Shown here piece by piece: positions 11,525 through 23,780 of a DNA stretch of 64,000 nt. Made by a program: the position numbers and the translations under genes. The stretch covers positions 13,831,557 through 13,895,556 of the forward strand of contig OZ024898.1 in assembly GCA_964017195.1 (NCBI GenBank), written 5' to 3'. Origin of the DNA: Siderastrea radians. Lineage: Eukaryota > Cnidaria > Anthozoa > Scleractinia > Rhizangiidae. The notes under the pieces were generated by a model that saw only the letters and a list, made by a program, of their open reading frames with translations, was not told where the DNA came from and made no database searches. Position 1 is the first letter of the stretch. Each line of letters starts with the position of its first letter.

Positions 11525-13790
11525 TGATCTGTCCCTGATGAAGGCCGTATTACCGAAACGTCGGTTATTTATTTCAGCGTTGAAGCTCAGACATCTTTTG
11601 CATTATCCTTACAATGATGAGATGACACTTTATAAAGAATGTGGACAGACGAGTAGCTATGAACTTTGAATTGTCTCTAGAGATAAGACTTTGATGACAA
11701 ACGATGACTTTGAACCAAGCCATCCTTGTCCTTAAAAGTCCACGTAGAGATGATTAAAAAAAAAAAAAACGAAAGCACTTTTAAAATCGTCAACTAATAA
11801 ACATAGCTAGACTTTGAACAACGACTTTTATGGTGAAAACAAGAAGGTCAATGTCCTAAAATAGACTCATATCTGCTGACTCACCTGAAATTTTGCACAG
11901 TAACCTTGATTGAGCTTATTATTAAGCAAATTGCCCGCTAAACGTTTTCAATAATGTTTAGGTATAACCTTTGGCTCCTTTACGAATTGTAGTTCAATCA
12001 CTCATTTTGAATTTTACATAGAAAACGTCCACCGAAATCAGATAAAAATGCCAGTTTTTCAAATCTGCCAAACCACCCTCCTTGTTGAAAGTTATTCCCC
12101 AGTTGTTAAGTAGATGCTGAAAGAAAGATTTTTATTTTAAAACGAGGAAGGTAATAATAATAATAAAAAAGGTAAATTAAATTTAACGTCATAGTGAGGG
12201 AGTAGTCGCCTAATCTCCCGAGCCAGGGGCTAATGTACAGTATGTTGCCCAGTTTTCGTACGGGCCCAGTTTTCGTACAAAAAGAACTTTATTTGATTAT
12301 TTTCGTCGGTCATTTAAATCTTCGTCAATCGAAGAATTCCAAAAGTAAAAGGAACATTTCAGCTATAAATTGCCGGTTTTGCGGGCTTTCTGACGAAGAA
12401 GCAGGTCAGTGCGGACAATTTCTTTCGAGGAGAGTAAAAGTTTAGCGGCTAATATTTGCACTCTTCACTGCACAGTAAAGGTATTGTAGATGAACAAATA
12501 GCCCGTTTTGTTGGTAATTTTGCAAGGAACTTCATGAGTTTTGGGCAGATGATAGATAAAAGATGAAAGTGAATGGAAAAACTTTCAACGCCAGCTTAAA
12601 TTTAACTTATCCTGAATTTTAGCGGTGAGAATCTTCGCATACATTTTTACCTACTGTGCCAGTTTTCGTACACTTAGCTGCGCCTCTCTAAAAACCTATT
12701 TTTAAATAAGTTAAAAAACTGAATTTTAAACTTTACTGTTCGAAAACTAATAAGTCGCAAGTGCAGCAAGATTACACAACAATCCTTGCAAAGTACGATA
12801 CACTACATGTATTTGTTGTGGTATAAAACGACGCTTTACATCCAGGTCACGCAAAGGTCACGAATATTTAATAAACTTAATCCCACGCAAACAATCTAAG
12901 TCGTCAAATAATTAACTAAGGTAGATGTCTATGCATAGAATGTTGACATATACCTTGAAATATCGTTAGTTTACCGGTTTTACCGATTTTTTTCACTCCG
13001 TTGCGATTCTAATAAATATTTACAAAAGTAGGTAAGAAAAGCAAGCGTAAGCGGAAACGGAAGTAAAGCGTTTGCTATTCCAAAGGCGTAAGCGGAAACG
13101 GAAGGAAAACGTCGAATCTCTTAACAGTTGTAATACGCAGAATTATAACCTGTCAACTACCTTTACCAAGGCAGCAAATGACGTACGAGCCAGTGGATTG
13201 AGCGTAAGAAAAGCCGCCCAAAAGTGAGGGACAAAAAAATCAACACTGCAGGATCGATTAAACATCCACCCCCCGAATAACCATTTGCTTTGTACACCAA
13301 ACATTGGTCGCTAAGCCGATATTTATTCACAAATCGAAGAGAAAACACGATAAGCACTCAGCAGGGTGGCTGACACATCAGTTTGCGTCGAGCGTTTTCG
13401 TGGAGAAATGTTGTTTTGTCGCTGTACGAAAACTGGGCCAGGTGTACGAAGACTGGGCAACTTAGGAGTTTTGGGAAAAATGGCATAATTTTGAACAGAC
13501 GTCGATCAAGGGGCCAATCGTTTTATATATTAAAGGTAAGTAAAAGGGCTATCTTAAAATGGAATTTCAGAAATTTTCGTCTCACAGACGAAAATAAATA
13601 GCGATTACAAACTAAAGTGTACGAAAACTGGGCAACACACTGTAGGTCAGTTTAGACTCTTTTTAAGAGACATCATTTAATTTACGATAAGGAACATTCG
13701 TCTTGATAGGACTGAGATGTTTAAAAATTGCTTCCGGGGGAGGAAGTTAAACTTTGATTGCCACCTGACCAACTAGTTCTAGAAGACAAA
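11525..13790. repeat. Duplicated segment, copy 2 (interrupted)
   Basis: Matches 9970-10390 in order, with the 1.4-kb element at 12238-13642 and some extra AT-rich DNA inserted. Shared blocks are at 11525-11730, 12055-12150 and 13660-13785. Confidence 0.7.
12238..13642. mobile_element. Tc1/mariner-like non-autonomous element (TA target site)
   Basis: The left end is CAGTATGTTGCCCAGTTTTC; the right end is its near-exact inverse. TA dinucleotides flank both ends (12236-12237 and 13643-13644). The terminal motif CCCAGTTTTCGTAC recurs inside in both orientations (near 12263, 12659, 13425 and 13445), as expected of repeated transposase-binding sites. No transposase frame is seen over 1405 bp. A 19-bp tandem GCGTAAGCGGAAACGGAAG occurs twice near 13045-13105. 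Confidence 0.8.
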
Positions 13791-13979
13791 ACAATCACTT
13801 TTGATTACTGACTTGCTCATGACTAGCTTTCAGCAGGCAAAGTTTGAGATGGAGTTAATTGTTTCTGACCATTTCCAAAAATCTTTGAACTTTTCGTGGA
13901 CCGACTCTTGAGACGCTAAAATGACTTCGAAGAAAAACACTCATTTAATAGGTATGACGCAATAAGCTACACAATTGTC

Positions 13980-15600
13980 AACCCTGATCGAGGTACATAA
14001 CGGTCTTTGAGTCAGATTGGGGTAAGCATTTCATTTTGAATACCTCTAGCGGATCAGTTTCAAATGTATACGTATGCTTTTTGTGGCTTCTATCGTCGTT
14101 TTTTATATGCTAGTGTCTACCATTTGGAAATCTAAGTACAATGCATATTGAGTATTTAAATGTTAAGTGACAAGACCGGCTGAAGTTACTTGTGACTTAT
14201 ATAATGCACAATGTGATTTGAATTCCTTTTATTAAAATACCTTTTTGTGTAAACACTATCACGAAACTGATCTTGAGGATAACAATTAGTCGTGGTGAGG
14301 ATACAAAGAAGGCAACGTCGTTCCCAGAGCCTTTGGGTTGGTCTCGTCCGCACAAAATTAACAATGTTTTAAAAAGATCTCCGTAGCGATGACCTGCGCG
14401 CGGACAACTTTGCGGCTCATTACGTCATTCGTTCGTCTGTACTTTAATCACAACCCCCCCCCTAGAAAAATCGAAGCAGGCGTTTTACCCTGTCCCTTGT
14501 ATAAACTATGAATAGAAAATAATCCAAGACGTTGTACCTTGTACAACAGACCAAGTCAATAAATGTTGACAGACACGTATATGTTCACGTAGTTATTAAA
14601 AGGACAAACACGTGCAAGAGCACTAATGGATCTTTTCTGTTTCGGTCTTTTGCTACACTGACAACTGTGGTGAAATCCCCTAACTAAAATCTAATATTCG
14701 ATAGAAATTACTCAGTCATAAGAATCAAACGGCTTAAGTTGAACAAGATGACTATTCATTCAAGAAAGAGCTTCTTACATCCTGTATTTTTGGTCTTTAC
14801 TGTAGGCAAAAGAACGATAAACCAAACCTGTGAAGGGAATTTCAAGCGAAACACCTCAAGGTATAGTGCAAGAACTAATTCAAATGTTCTTATTGAATGG
14901 TTTTTTCCCCTGCTTCGTGCCAGATAATCTCAACCGAACCCTAGATTTGGCAGCTGGAGAGAAGATCCTTCTCGCCGACTGTCGCTTCGCGCGCCGTAGC
15001 TAGTTGCAGCTTCGCCGTCAAGATTCTAAATAAACCTGCTCCTAATATAGGAGACTTTAAAAATGTCGAGTCTTTATTTTTTCCAAGCATACATTAAATA
15101 CAAAGAAAAGGAAGTCGTTAGTAAATACATTAAGATAGTGGAGGGGGGGACTAATACATCAAGAATAAACTGGGATAAACTACTTGGTCAAAGCGACCGC
15201 TAATTGTTACATTGCTAGTAGTTTTTACACATAAGACTTCAGGCGACCAGGTCACTTTTTGGGATGATAGTTTGAAATTTTCTAGATGACTAGATGACTA
15301 GAGACTAGATGACACATGATTCAATCTAATCTAGATGACACATGAGTCAATCTAAGCTGGTGCCCGCATATGAAGAAAATTGGCGTGGTGGAGGCACGTT
15401 CACGCAATTAGAAGAAAACGTGAACCCTAATTCTAATTTTGCTTTGAGTTTCTACGTTAAAGCTCTAAAAATAGCTTCTTTAGATAAATGAAGAACTTTA
15501 TTAAAGTGGATTTGGTTACTATAGCTTGGCTATCCTTTTAAATTTGCTACAAATTTGGCTCATATCTATTTCTTGATAAGTGCAAATCCAAGCCGAAATT
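13980..15600. repeat. SCD-C 3' flank, parent-like copy of a repeated block
   Basis: This block downstream of SCD-C is present in inverted form after SCD-D (22.74-23.79 kb, inner part) and again in direct orientation at 24.06-27.43 plus 29.60-29.78 kb. It lacks the two transposons that split the 24-27 kb copy, so it gives the empty sites: AAT at 14558-14560 and the TTAA at about 14732-14735. Confidence 0.8.
15073..15078 (-). terminator. Candidate polyadenylation signal, SCD-C
   Basis: AATAAA on the minus strand about 560 bp past the stop codon, inside a block conserved in all copies of the SCD 3' flank (the same signal at 23243 for SCD-D, near 23465 and near 27255). A second AATAAA lies near 15500, closer to the stop. 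Confidence 0.45.
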
Positions 15601-15639
15601 TGTGAAATCTCTTGAAGGGTTTATCACCCGACTAGGGGC

Positions 15640-17292
15640 CTAATCGTCATGGTGATTTAAGTGTTGCAAGTCTCCAGTACGCATTCTTCTCTTGTAGACA
15701 GTGTCCTTGGAAGCAGTTTTCAAGTCATATGCCAGTCCAAGCCTGGCGCATATGTCAATTAACCATTTGGAAGGATTTATTGGTGAACCCAATTCACTGG
15801 CTGCGTAATCCTGTGGGAAGGTGTGATGATAGTTGTGGAATCCTTCACCACCAGTTGCTATGACAACAGAGAAGTTCTGTGAGGGGTTAATGTTCTTATC
15901 GTAAGGCCTTGATCCCCACATAAGGGTAAAGGCATACCGGAATGCATAACAAATTATAAATGCATTCAGGAGGCTCTCATTCCAAAAGTACCATGGAACA
16001 ACGGTTGGAGTCACCACATTGAACAAAGTTGTCAGAAGTTTGTAGTGTCTGAAATAAAACAGAAAAGCTAACTGTCAGTCTTTTTCAAGATCAAAATCAG
16101 TTTTCACAGTCTTACTTGATTCACACAAATACCTGCTAAACAAACTACTTCCAAGAGAAAGGAATCCCAAGGGATAATGTGACAAAAGTACTCATTTAAA
16201 ATTTTAAAACGAACCCCTGAAAGGTATCAGGAATTCCTTCTTGGGGTGTAGCTCAAATTTACTTTTACCTATAAGAGGCTCATAAGGCTAAGATACATTT
16301 CCCTATTCTGGTCATATGGCAAAAAATCCATACCTTATAACAGAGCAGTAGGAAAACATTAAAATGGTTGCAGATCCAGACCTTTCCATACGATGAGTAA
16401 CAAGACTGTAAAAGGGGACAGCCAAGTATCATCCATAGATCTGCCTAGCTTATACAAAGAGTAGCCTTCCAAGCTCTTTCTCCCCACCTGGAGTTTGAAG
16501 AATGATCATGAGTATTGGGTTTTAAACTAACTCTTCTCGCGTCTTGTGCTTTCATTGTTCATTTTTTCTGACAGATACATGGCTGACAAACTTTGGTGAA
16601 GGTGGGAAATTAGACCGGGGGGGGGGGGTTGCGGGAGTGTAGGGGTGTTAGGGAAAGGGTATGGCATGTTCCGAAAACAAGTGCCAAGCAGTGTCCACTC
16701 ACTATGGGTCCTAAAAGAACAATAATAATAAAGAAAAAAATCGCTCATTTGGTTCTTCATACCTTCGCTGGAACATAACGATTTTGTCTTCGTGCAAATC
16801 GCTCAGATCCAACTGCTGCCCTTTCTTTATAACATCTGGGTGCTTCTTAACCACCAACCATCCAACGTGTGAGAAAAAGAAACCCCTTTTAGCGTTGTGA
16901 GGGTCTGCATCAGTTTCAGAATACTTGTGATGGACGCGGTGGTCCCTCGCCCATTCGAAGATGTCGTTTTGTCCTGCGATGCAATCCCACAGCATTAGCA
17001 GCAATCTCAGAGGCCACGTAGCTTTGTAAGAACGGTGTGCCCAGAGTCTGTGTGCTCCACAGGTAATGCCGAGTACACCGAGGAAATGAAAAAGCCAGGT
17101 CCATAACCAGGTCCGTGGATTTGCTCCGGGTATGAGATAAATGCCGTATAAGGCCATGAGGTGAAGCACGACCATGAAATAAACATTTATCCACACGATT
17201 TGCCGTTCCGGGCGCTTTCGTCCAACGTCAGAAATTTTCGTGTCCGGGTCGATGGTTTGTGTCTGCGTGACTGTCTCACTTCTTTGAGCCAT
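15640..17292 (-). CDS. SCD: SCD-C: desaturase paralogue lacking the VNSVAH ligand motif
   Basis: Same two-exon structure as its neighbours: exon 1 16763-17292 (530 nt, identical in length to SCD-D), exon 2 15640-16048, phase-2 junction, 312 aa. HRLWAH, HRVHH and HNYHH are intact. An exact 33-bp, in-frame deletion removes the eleven residues NxTWCVNSVAH (220-230 in SCD-D numbering). In the SCD1 crystal structures the Asn and His of this VNSxAH motif are metal ligands, so activity is doubtful. There is no other stop or frameshift, and promoter and splice sites are preserved. It may be a recently dead copy still expressed, a catalytically inactive regulatory paralogue, or an assembly or allelic deletion. 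Called CDS because the frame is open. Confidence 0.85.
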
Positions 17293-18057
17293 TTTCTGCT
17301 GTCAGTAAAAGAATAAATCAAAAGAAAATTAAACTGCGCTGTAAAATACAAACTCAGCAACAACAAGGTAAATGTTAAACTCAGGGAAAAACCATCGTGG
17401 CAGATGCCGTGGCGAGAAAAGTAAACATAATTCAAACCAGGCAGTAAATTATTTAAAAGCGTTGTCGCCACAACCAAGGAAAGAACGATGAACGACATAA
17501 TTTGGTTTCTAAGAGAAGCCATTTTCGAAATAAAAGAGGGCAATTTGAACGCTAATTTGAATAAAATTGAGCAACGTTTTTAAAAGAAGTGGAAGCGTTA
17601 GGCGTACGCATGAAAAACTTCTTTCTGGCCTCAAAATGAATTTTAGCGCGCCTTTTCATTGCTAAGCATTGTTACGGCACTGCACTGTAACAAGTAATTA
17701 TAACATACTGCATGCTTCACATGACAAGCAAGAAGAATCATCCTGCTGCGGGTAAACAAGGTGAAAATTCATGATTCCCGCTATCCTTTCATGACTATCA
17801 CCATATTCTTGATTGAAAATTTCAGGGAGGAGAAAAATTACAAATTTATCCTGGGAAATTTTTACTTCCTTCCTACGCGGTTAAACATGCTTATTACGTA
17901 ATTTAACGAATCTTTCATCCATAGATGATTTCCACAAAAAAATGACAAAAATAGATCGGTTTTTTTTAATTATAGACGAAAAGAAGTTGCACGTCGTCTT
18001 GTTTGTATTTCCTACATAGAAACTTGCAGATAAAAAATGTATTAAAACGTAACAAAC

Positions 18058-18164
18058 CTGTTGAAAATGTGAGCAAAATTCTTCGTCTTTCCCTCAACGT
18101 GTAGCGAAGTTGTCTGCGTAACAGCCTCTTTGCAATGAACTGATAAGGGACAAACTTTTATATA
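18058..18164 (-). promoter_or_regulatory. SCD-C core promoter and non-coding 5' exon
   Basis: Minus-strand TATATAAAAG (18164-18155), initiator TCAGTT with start expected near 18141, and 5' UTR exon ending TTCAACAG|GTTTGT at 18058. The same module and spacing occur in SCD-B and SCD-D. The divergent SCD-D start is about 2 kb away. Confidence 0.75.
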
Positions 18165-18548
18165 CGCTTACTCATCGCATGTTTGGCACGACTATTTCAG
18201 GTGAAGCGCTGTCAAAAGGACATTGAAGGTCACCAAGCGGAAGTTCCGGTTGGTTGGTTAGAGAATCTCGTTATTCATCTACGGAATTAGCTCAATCTAA
18301 TACCTTTTTTGAAGGAATCAAAAACCTTTTATGCACTTTAACCGACAGAAAACATAAGCAAAATAAACGTTGAAGATATTTTGTTGAGAATTATCCATTG
18401 TTTAGGGCTCAAGGTTCTTAACGTTCTTAACTTCGCTCGTGTTTTCTCACTACCTCGTCCATGCCGTTTGGCTTGACAATAGTCTAGATTGTTCAAGGTT
18501 ACTTCGTTTCACGTGTCGCGTTTGTTGGCGCACGTGAGTAGTTATAAG

Positions 18549-19707
18549 TCCAGCTGTTAAGCGCCCAAAATGGCAAAATCGTTCACTTTTTGATAAAAGC
18601 ATGAAACTTGGGGGAATGATAGACTTATATGTGCTATAAACTGACTTTTATTCTGTTCGAAGAAGTGCGGGTTGTGCCCGCTTGCGGTTTCATAGCACGT
18701 TTTCTTTCTGGGATCCTAACAGATGAGTTCATGGTGTGTTTGTTTGGCATGTTAGCAGTAAACAACACTCGTGTTTGTTACATATCTATCGTAGAAAAGT
18801 CGATTTAACCGCTTTGTAGTTAGGGAGAGACATTAATAGATGGTCAAAATGACTGTAAGTGACTTATGGCGATCTTACATAGTTGTCTTTAAGCAGTTGA
18901 TCTGCAGTGTTCCGCTTTCTGTCACATTTCCGCGGCCTATTAAGGGGGGGCTGAACTTTAACTTATCTGGTTTGGTTCGCGATCATGTTTTTTCCATGGG
19001 AGGATTCTGTAACTTTTTAGCGTGACCATATTTGGAAAGTCACGTGAACAGAATATTAAAGACCCTTTAAAGTCAAACTCCCTACATGTTACCCTAATAA
19101 AAAGTTGTATTAGTGGTTAAAGAGCCTTCTTATGCAAAATCTGTGGAAAGGATTTCTTTAGATTCTCATTATTAAGAAAACTATGGCGTCATTAAAACTT
19201 GATGACGTCATGACTTTTTCAATAACGCAACTTTCCGAAAACCTAAAGCAACTTCCATAGGACAAACCTGGCCTAAATTTAAGGCCAGGGAAGTAAGGGA
19301 GTCCAAGATATAATGGTTAGAAGTCGTCCATAGCAACCCCTTTTTGGCCCCTTATAAACCGGTTGATGTTTTATCTGATAATTTTCTTTTTTATAAGAAA
19401 AGTATTTTAATAATATTTTTAAAAATTAATTTTGGTTGTGGCCCACAAGGTAGGCCATAGGGCAGCCCATAGGAAGCCCACAGGCTAGCCCTTGGGGTAG
19501 CCAATAGAGTAGCCCATGAGGTAGCCCATGGGCGAGATGAAAATAGGGATATTTTCCATGCATGTTAACCAATTTTGCTGAAAGTTGCCAGAGTTAAAAA
19601 ACACAAGTGGAGCTATCTTCCCTAACTTAGCCGACTTTTAATGTTGCTTTGGAGCATGTTACCGTATGTGAACGATTTTGCCATTTTGGGCGCTTAACAG
19701 CTGGACT
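18549..19707. mobile_element. TIR-bounded element at the centre of the SCD inverted duplication
   Basis: Both ends carry the inverted block AGTCCAGCTGTTAAGCGCCC, continuing inward as AAAATGGCAAAATCGTTCAC (about 40 bp, nearly identical). SCD-B, which also shares the upstream flank, lacks this block at the corresponding point (6370), so it was added at the C/D centre. No transposase is seen. Inside, 19441-19535 holds a degenerate tandem of GTAGCCCATAGG-like units. It could be a MITE or simply the innermost part of the palindrome. Confidence 0.55.
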
Positions 19708-20090
19708 AATAACCTGTTCACGTTCGCCAACAAACGCGACACGTGAAACGAAGTAACCTTGAACGATCTAGACTATTGTCAAGCTAAACGACATGGACGA
19801 GGTAGTGAGAAAACACGAGCGAAGTTAAGAACGTTAAGAACGTTGAGCCCTAAACAATGAATAATTTTCAACGAAATATCTTCAACGTTTATTTTGCTTA
19901 TGTTTTCTGCCGGTTAAAGTACATAAAAGGTTTTTGATTCCTTCAAAAAAGGTATTAGATTCAGCTAACTCTGTAGATGAATAATGAGATTCTCCAACCA
20001 ACCAACTGGAACTTCCGGTTGGTGACCTTCAATGTCCTTTTGAGAGCGCTTCGCCTGAAATAGTCGTACCAAACATGCGACGAATAAGCG

Positions 20091-20200
20091 TATATAAAAG
20101 TTTGCCTTTGGCCTTTATCAGTTCATTGCAAAGAGGTTGGTACGCCGGCTGCAGTACACGTTGAGGAAAAGACAAAGAATTTTGCTCACATTTTCAACAG
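20091..20200 (+). promoter_or_regulatory. SCD-D core promoter and non-coding 5' exon
   Basis: TATATAAAAG at 20091-20100; initiator TCAGTT at 20118-20123, about 29 bp downstream, giving an expected start near 20120; 5' UTR exon to 20200 with donor CAACAG|GTTTGT. The next exon begins at about 20967 (acceptor TGTCAGCAG) just before the ATG. Confidence 0.78.
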
Positions 20201-20969
20201 GTTTGTTACGTTTTAATACATTTTTATCTGCAAGTTTCTATGTAGGAAATACAAACAAGACGACGTGCAACTTCTTTTTGTCGATAAAAAAACCGATCTA
20301 TTTTTGTCATTTTTGGTGGAAATCTTCTATGGATGAAAGATTCGTTAAATTACATAATAAGCATCTTTAACAGCGTAGGAAGCAATTAAAAATTGCCCAG
20401 GAAAAATATGTAAAATTTTCTCCTGCTTAAAATTTTCAATCAAGAATATGGTGATAGTCATGAAAGGATAGCGTTAAACATGAATTTTCACCTTGTTTAC
20501 ACGCAGCAGGATGATTCTTCTTGGTTGTCATGTGAAGCATGCAGTATGATATAATAACTCGTTACAGTGCAGTGCTGTAACAATGGTTAGTAATGAAAAG
20601 GCGCGCTAAAATTCATTTTGAGGCCAGAAAGAAGTTTTTCATGCGTACGTGTTACGCTTTCACTTGTTTTAAAACGTTACTCAGTTTTATTGTTTTATTC
20701 AAATAGCGTTAAAATTGCACTCTTTTATTACGAAAACGGCTTCTGTTGGAAACCAAATTATGTCGTTCATCGTTCGGCTTTCTTTGGCTTGGGGACAACG
20801 CTTTTAAATAATTTACTGCCTGCTTTGAATTATGTTTACTTTTTTCGCCACAGTAGTTGCCACGATGGTTTTTCCCTGAGTTTAACATTTATCTTGTTGT
20901 TGCTCACAGTTTATATTTTACAGCGCAGTTTAATTTTCTTTTGAAAAATTTCTTTACTGTCAGCAGAAA

Positions 20970-22703
20970 ATGGCTCCAAGAAGTGAGACGGACACGCAGA
21001 CACAAACCATCGATCCGGACACGAAAATTTTCGACGTTGGACGTAAGCGCCCGGAACGGCAAATTGTCTGGACAAATGTTTATTTCATGGTCGTGCTTCA
21101 CCTCATGGCCTTATACGGCATTTATCTCATACCCGGAGCAAATCCACGGACCTGGTTATGGACCTGGCTTTCTCATTTCCTCGGTGTACTCGGCATTACT
21201 TGTGGAGCACACAGACTCTGGGCACACCGTTCTTACAAAGCTACATGGCCTCTGAGATTGCTGCTAATGCTATGGGATTGCATCGCAGGACAAAACGACA
21301 TCTTCGAATGGGCGAGGGACCACCGCGTCCATCACAAGTATTCTGAAACTGATGCAGACCCTCACAACGCTAAAAGGGGTTTCTTTTTCTCACACGTTGG
21401 ATGGTTGGTGGTTAAGAAGCACCCAGATGTCATAAAGAAAGGGCAGCAGTTGGATCTGAGCGATTTGTACAAAGACAAAATCGTTATGTTCCAGCGAAGG
21501 TATGAAGAACCAAATGAGCGATTTTTTTTCATTATTATTATTATTATAATTGGTCTTTTAGGACCCATAGTCAGTGGGCACTGCTTGCCACTTGTTTTCG
21601 GAACATGCAAAACTCTTGCTCTTCCACCCCTCCACTCCCCCAACCCCCCCCGGTCTGATTTTCCACCTGCACCAAAGTTTGTCAGCCGTGTATCTGTCAG
21701 AAAAAATTAACAATGAAAGCACAAGACGCAAGAAGAGTTAGTTTCAAACCCAATACTCATTCTTCAAATTCCAGGTAGGGAGAAAGAGCTTGGAAGGCTA
21801 CTCTTTGTATAAGCTAGCTAGGTTTCAGTGTAGTGTGGCTACAATTGTAGCTACTGATGGCAGATCTATGGATGGTACTTGGCTGTCCCCTTTACAGTCT
21901 TGTTCCTCATCGTATGGAAAGGTCTGGATCTGCTACCATTTTAATGTTTTCCTACTGCTCTGTTATAAGGTATGGATTTTTTGCCACATGACCAGAATAG
22001 GGAAATGTATCTTTTTCTTTTCAGAATATGAGCCTCTTAGAGGTAAAAGTAAATTTGAGCTACACCCCAAGAAGGAATTCCTGCTACCTTTCAGGGGTTC
22101 GTTTTAAAATTTTAAATGAGTACTTTTGTCACATTATCCCTTGGGATTCTTTTCTCTTGGAAGTAGTTTGTTTAGAATGTATTTGTGTGAATCAAGTAAG
22201 ACTGTGAAAACTGATTTTAATCTTGAAAAAACTGACAGTTAGCTTTTCTGTTTTATTTCAGACACTACAAACTTCTGACCACTTTGTTCAATGTGGTGAT
22301 TCCAACCGTTGTTCCATGGTACTTTTGGAATGAGAGCCTCCTGAATGCATTTATAATTTGTTATGCATTCCGGTATGCCTTTACCCTTAATTCAACTTGG
22401 TGCGTGAACAGCGTGGCTCATATGTGGGGATCAAGGCCTTACGATAAGAACATTAACCCTTCACAGAACTTCTCTGTTGTCATAGCAACTGGTGGTGAAG
22501 GATTCCACAACTATCATCACACCTTCCCACAGGATTACGCAGCCAGTGAACTGGGTTCACCACTAAATCCTTCCAAATGGTTTATTGACATATGTGCCAT
22601 GCTTGGACTGGCATATGACTTGAAAACTGCTTCCAAGGACACTGTCTTCAAGAGAAGAATGCGTACTGGAGATTTGCAACACTTAAATTACCATGACGAT
22701 TAG
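20970..22703 (+). CDS. SCD: SCD-D: acyl-CoA delta-9 desaturase, complete, two coding exons
   Basis: Complete desaturase of 323 aa. Coding exon 1 is 20970-21499 (donor AG|GTATGA) and exon 2 is 22262-22703 (acceptor TTTCAG, TAG stop). Residues: HRLWAH 81-86, HRVHH 118-122, NSTWCVNSVAH 220-230 (predicted ligands N226 and H230), HNYHH 259-263; multipass hydrophobic segments between. It would desaturate stearoyl/palmitoyl-CoA at the ER, and looks functional. It lies divergently opposite SCD-C and differs from it by only a few residues outside C's deletion. The ATG follows the 5' intron acceptor by four bases, as in B and C. Confident family call; exact substrate specificity is not visible. Confidence 0.94.
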
Positions 22704-23194
22704 GCCTCTAGTCGGGTGATAAACCCTTCAAGAGATTTCACAAATTTCGGCTTGGATTTGCATTTATCAAGAAACAGATATGAGCCAAATTTTTAGCAAA
22801 TTTAAAAGGATAGCCAAGCTATGGTAACCAAATTTACTTTAATAACGTTCTTCATTTATCCAAAGAAGCTATTTTTAGAGCTTTAACGTAAAAACTCAAA
22901 GCAAAATTAGAATTAGGGTTCAAATTTTCTTCTAATTGCGTGAACGTACCTCCACCACGCCAATTTTCTTCATATGCGCACGCCAGCTTAGATTGAATCA
23001 TGTATCAACTAGTCTGTTACCGGAGGCTATAAAGAATAGAAAATTTCAAACTATCATCCCAAAAAGTGACCTGGTCGCCTGAAGTCTTATGTGTAAAAAC
23101 TACTAGCAATGTAACAATTAGCGGTCGCTTTGACCAAGTAGTTTATCCCAGTTTATTCTTGATGTATTAGTCCCCCCCTCCACTATCTTAATGT

Positions 23195-23640
23195 ATTTAC
23201 TAACGACTTCCTTTTCTTTGTATTTAATGTATGCTTGGAGAAAATAAAGACTCGACATTTTTAAAGTCCCCTAGAAGCAGGTTTACTTATTTTATCTAGG
23301 TGTTCACGTAAGAATCGTGACGGCGAAGCTGCAACTGGCCACGGCGCGTGAAGCGACAGTCGGCGAGAAGGATGGGGCCCACATTGGGCCCAATCTTCTC
23401 TCCAGCTGCCAAATCTTACTAACGACTTCCTTTTCTTTGTATTTAATTTATGCTTGGAGAAAATAAAGACTCGACATTTTTAAAGTCCCCTAGAAGCAGG
23501 TTTACTTATTTTATCTAGGTGTTCACGTAAGAATCGTGACGGCGAAGCTGCAACTGGCCACGGCGCGCGAAGCGACAGTTCTCGAGAAGGATGGGGCCCA
23601 CATTGGGCCCAATCTTCTCTCCAGCTGCCAAATCTCAGTT
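23195..23640. repeat. Tandem duplication of about 220 bp in SCD-D 3' flank
   Basis: The block starting CTAACGACTTCCTTTTC and running through the AATAAA signal to the CCCACATTGGGCCCAATC block occurs twice head to tail, nearly identical. The candidate poly(A) signal is therefore present twice (23243 and about 23465). Confidence 0.9.
23243..23248 (+). terminator. Candidate polyadenylation signal, SCD-D
   Basis: AATAAA about 540 bp after the SCD-D stop, in the conserved 3' flank; duplicated about 220 bp further on. Confidence 0.45.
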
Positions 23641-23780
23641 TCGGTTGAGATTGTCTGGCACGAAGAGGGTGAAAAACCACTCAATAAGAACATTTGAGTT
23701 AGTGCCACTATACCTTGAGGTGTTTCGCTTGAAATGCCCTTCACAGGTTTGGTTTATCGTTCTTTTGCCTACAGCAAGGA

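Larger units (their letters stand above)
14780..18548 (+). repeat. Left arm of large inverted duplication (SCD-C arm)
   Basis: The reverse complement of this arm matches 19708-23790 through exons, intron, 5' exon, promoter and flanks, with scattered substitutions and indels. Matching landmarks are the SCD stop codons (15640 and 22703), ATGs (17292 and 20970) and TATA boxes (18155 and 20091). The divergence is too high for a trivial assembly mirror. Confidence 0.88.

Noticed and set aside
20857..21255. Alternative-frame proteins overlapping the SCD exons
   Set aside because: The same shadow frames appear over every SCD copy because the coding strand is conserved; the desaturase frame carries the His boxes.
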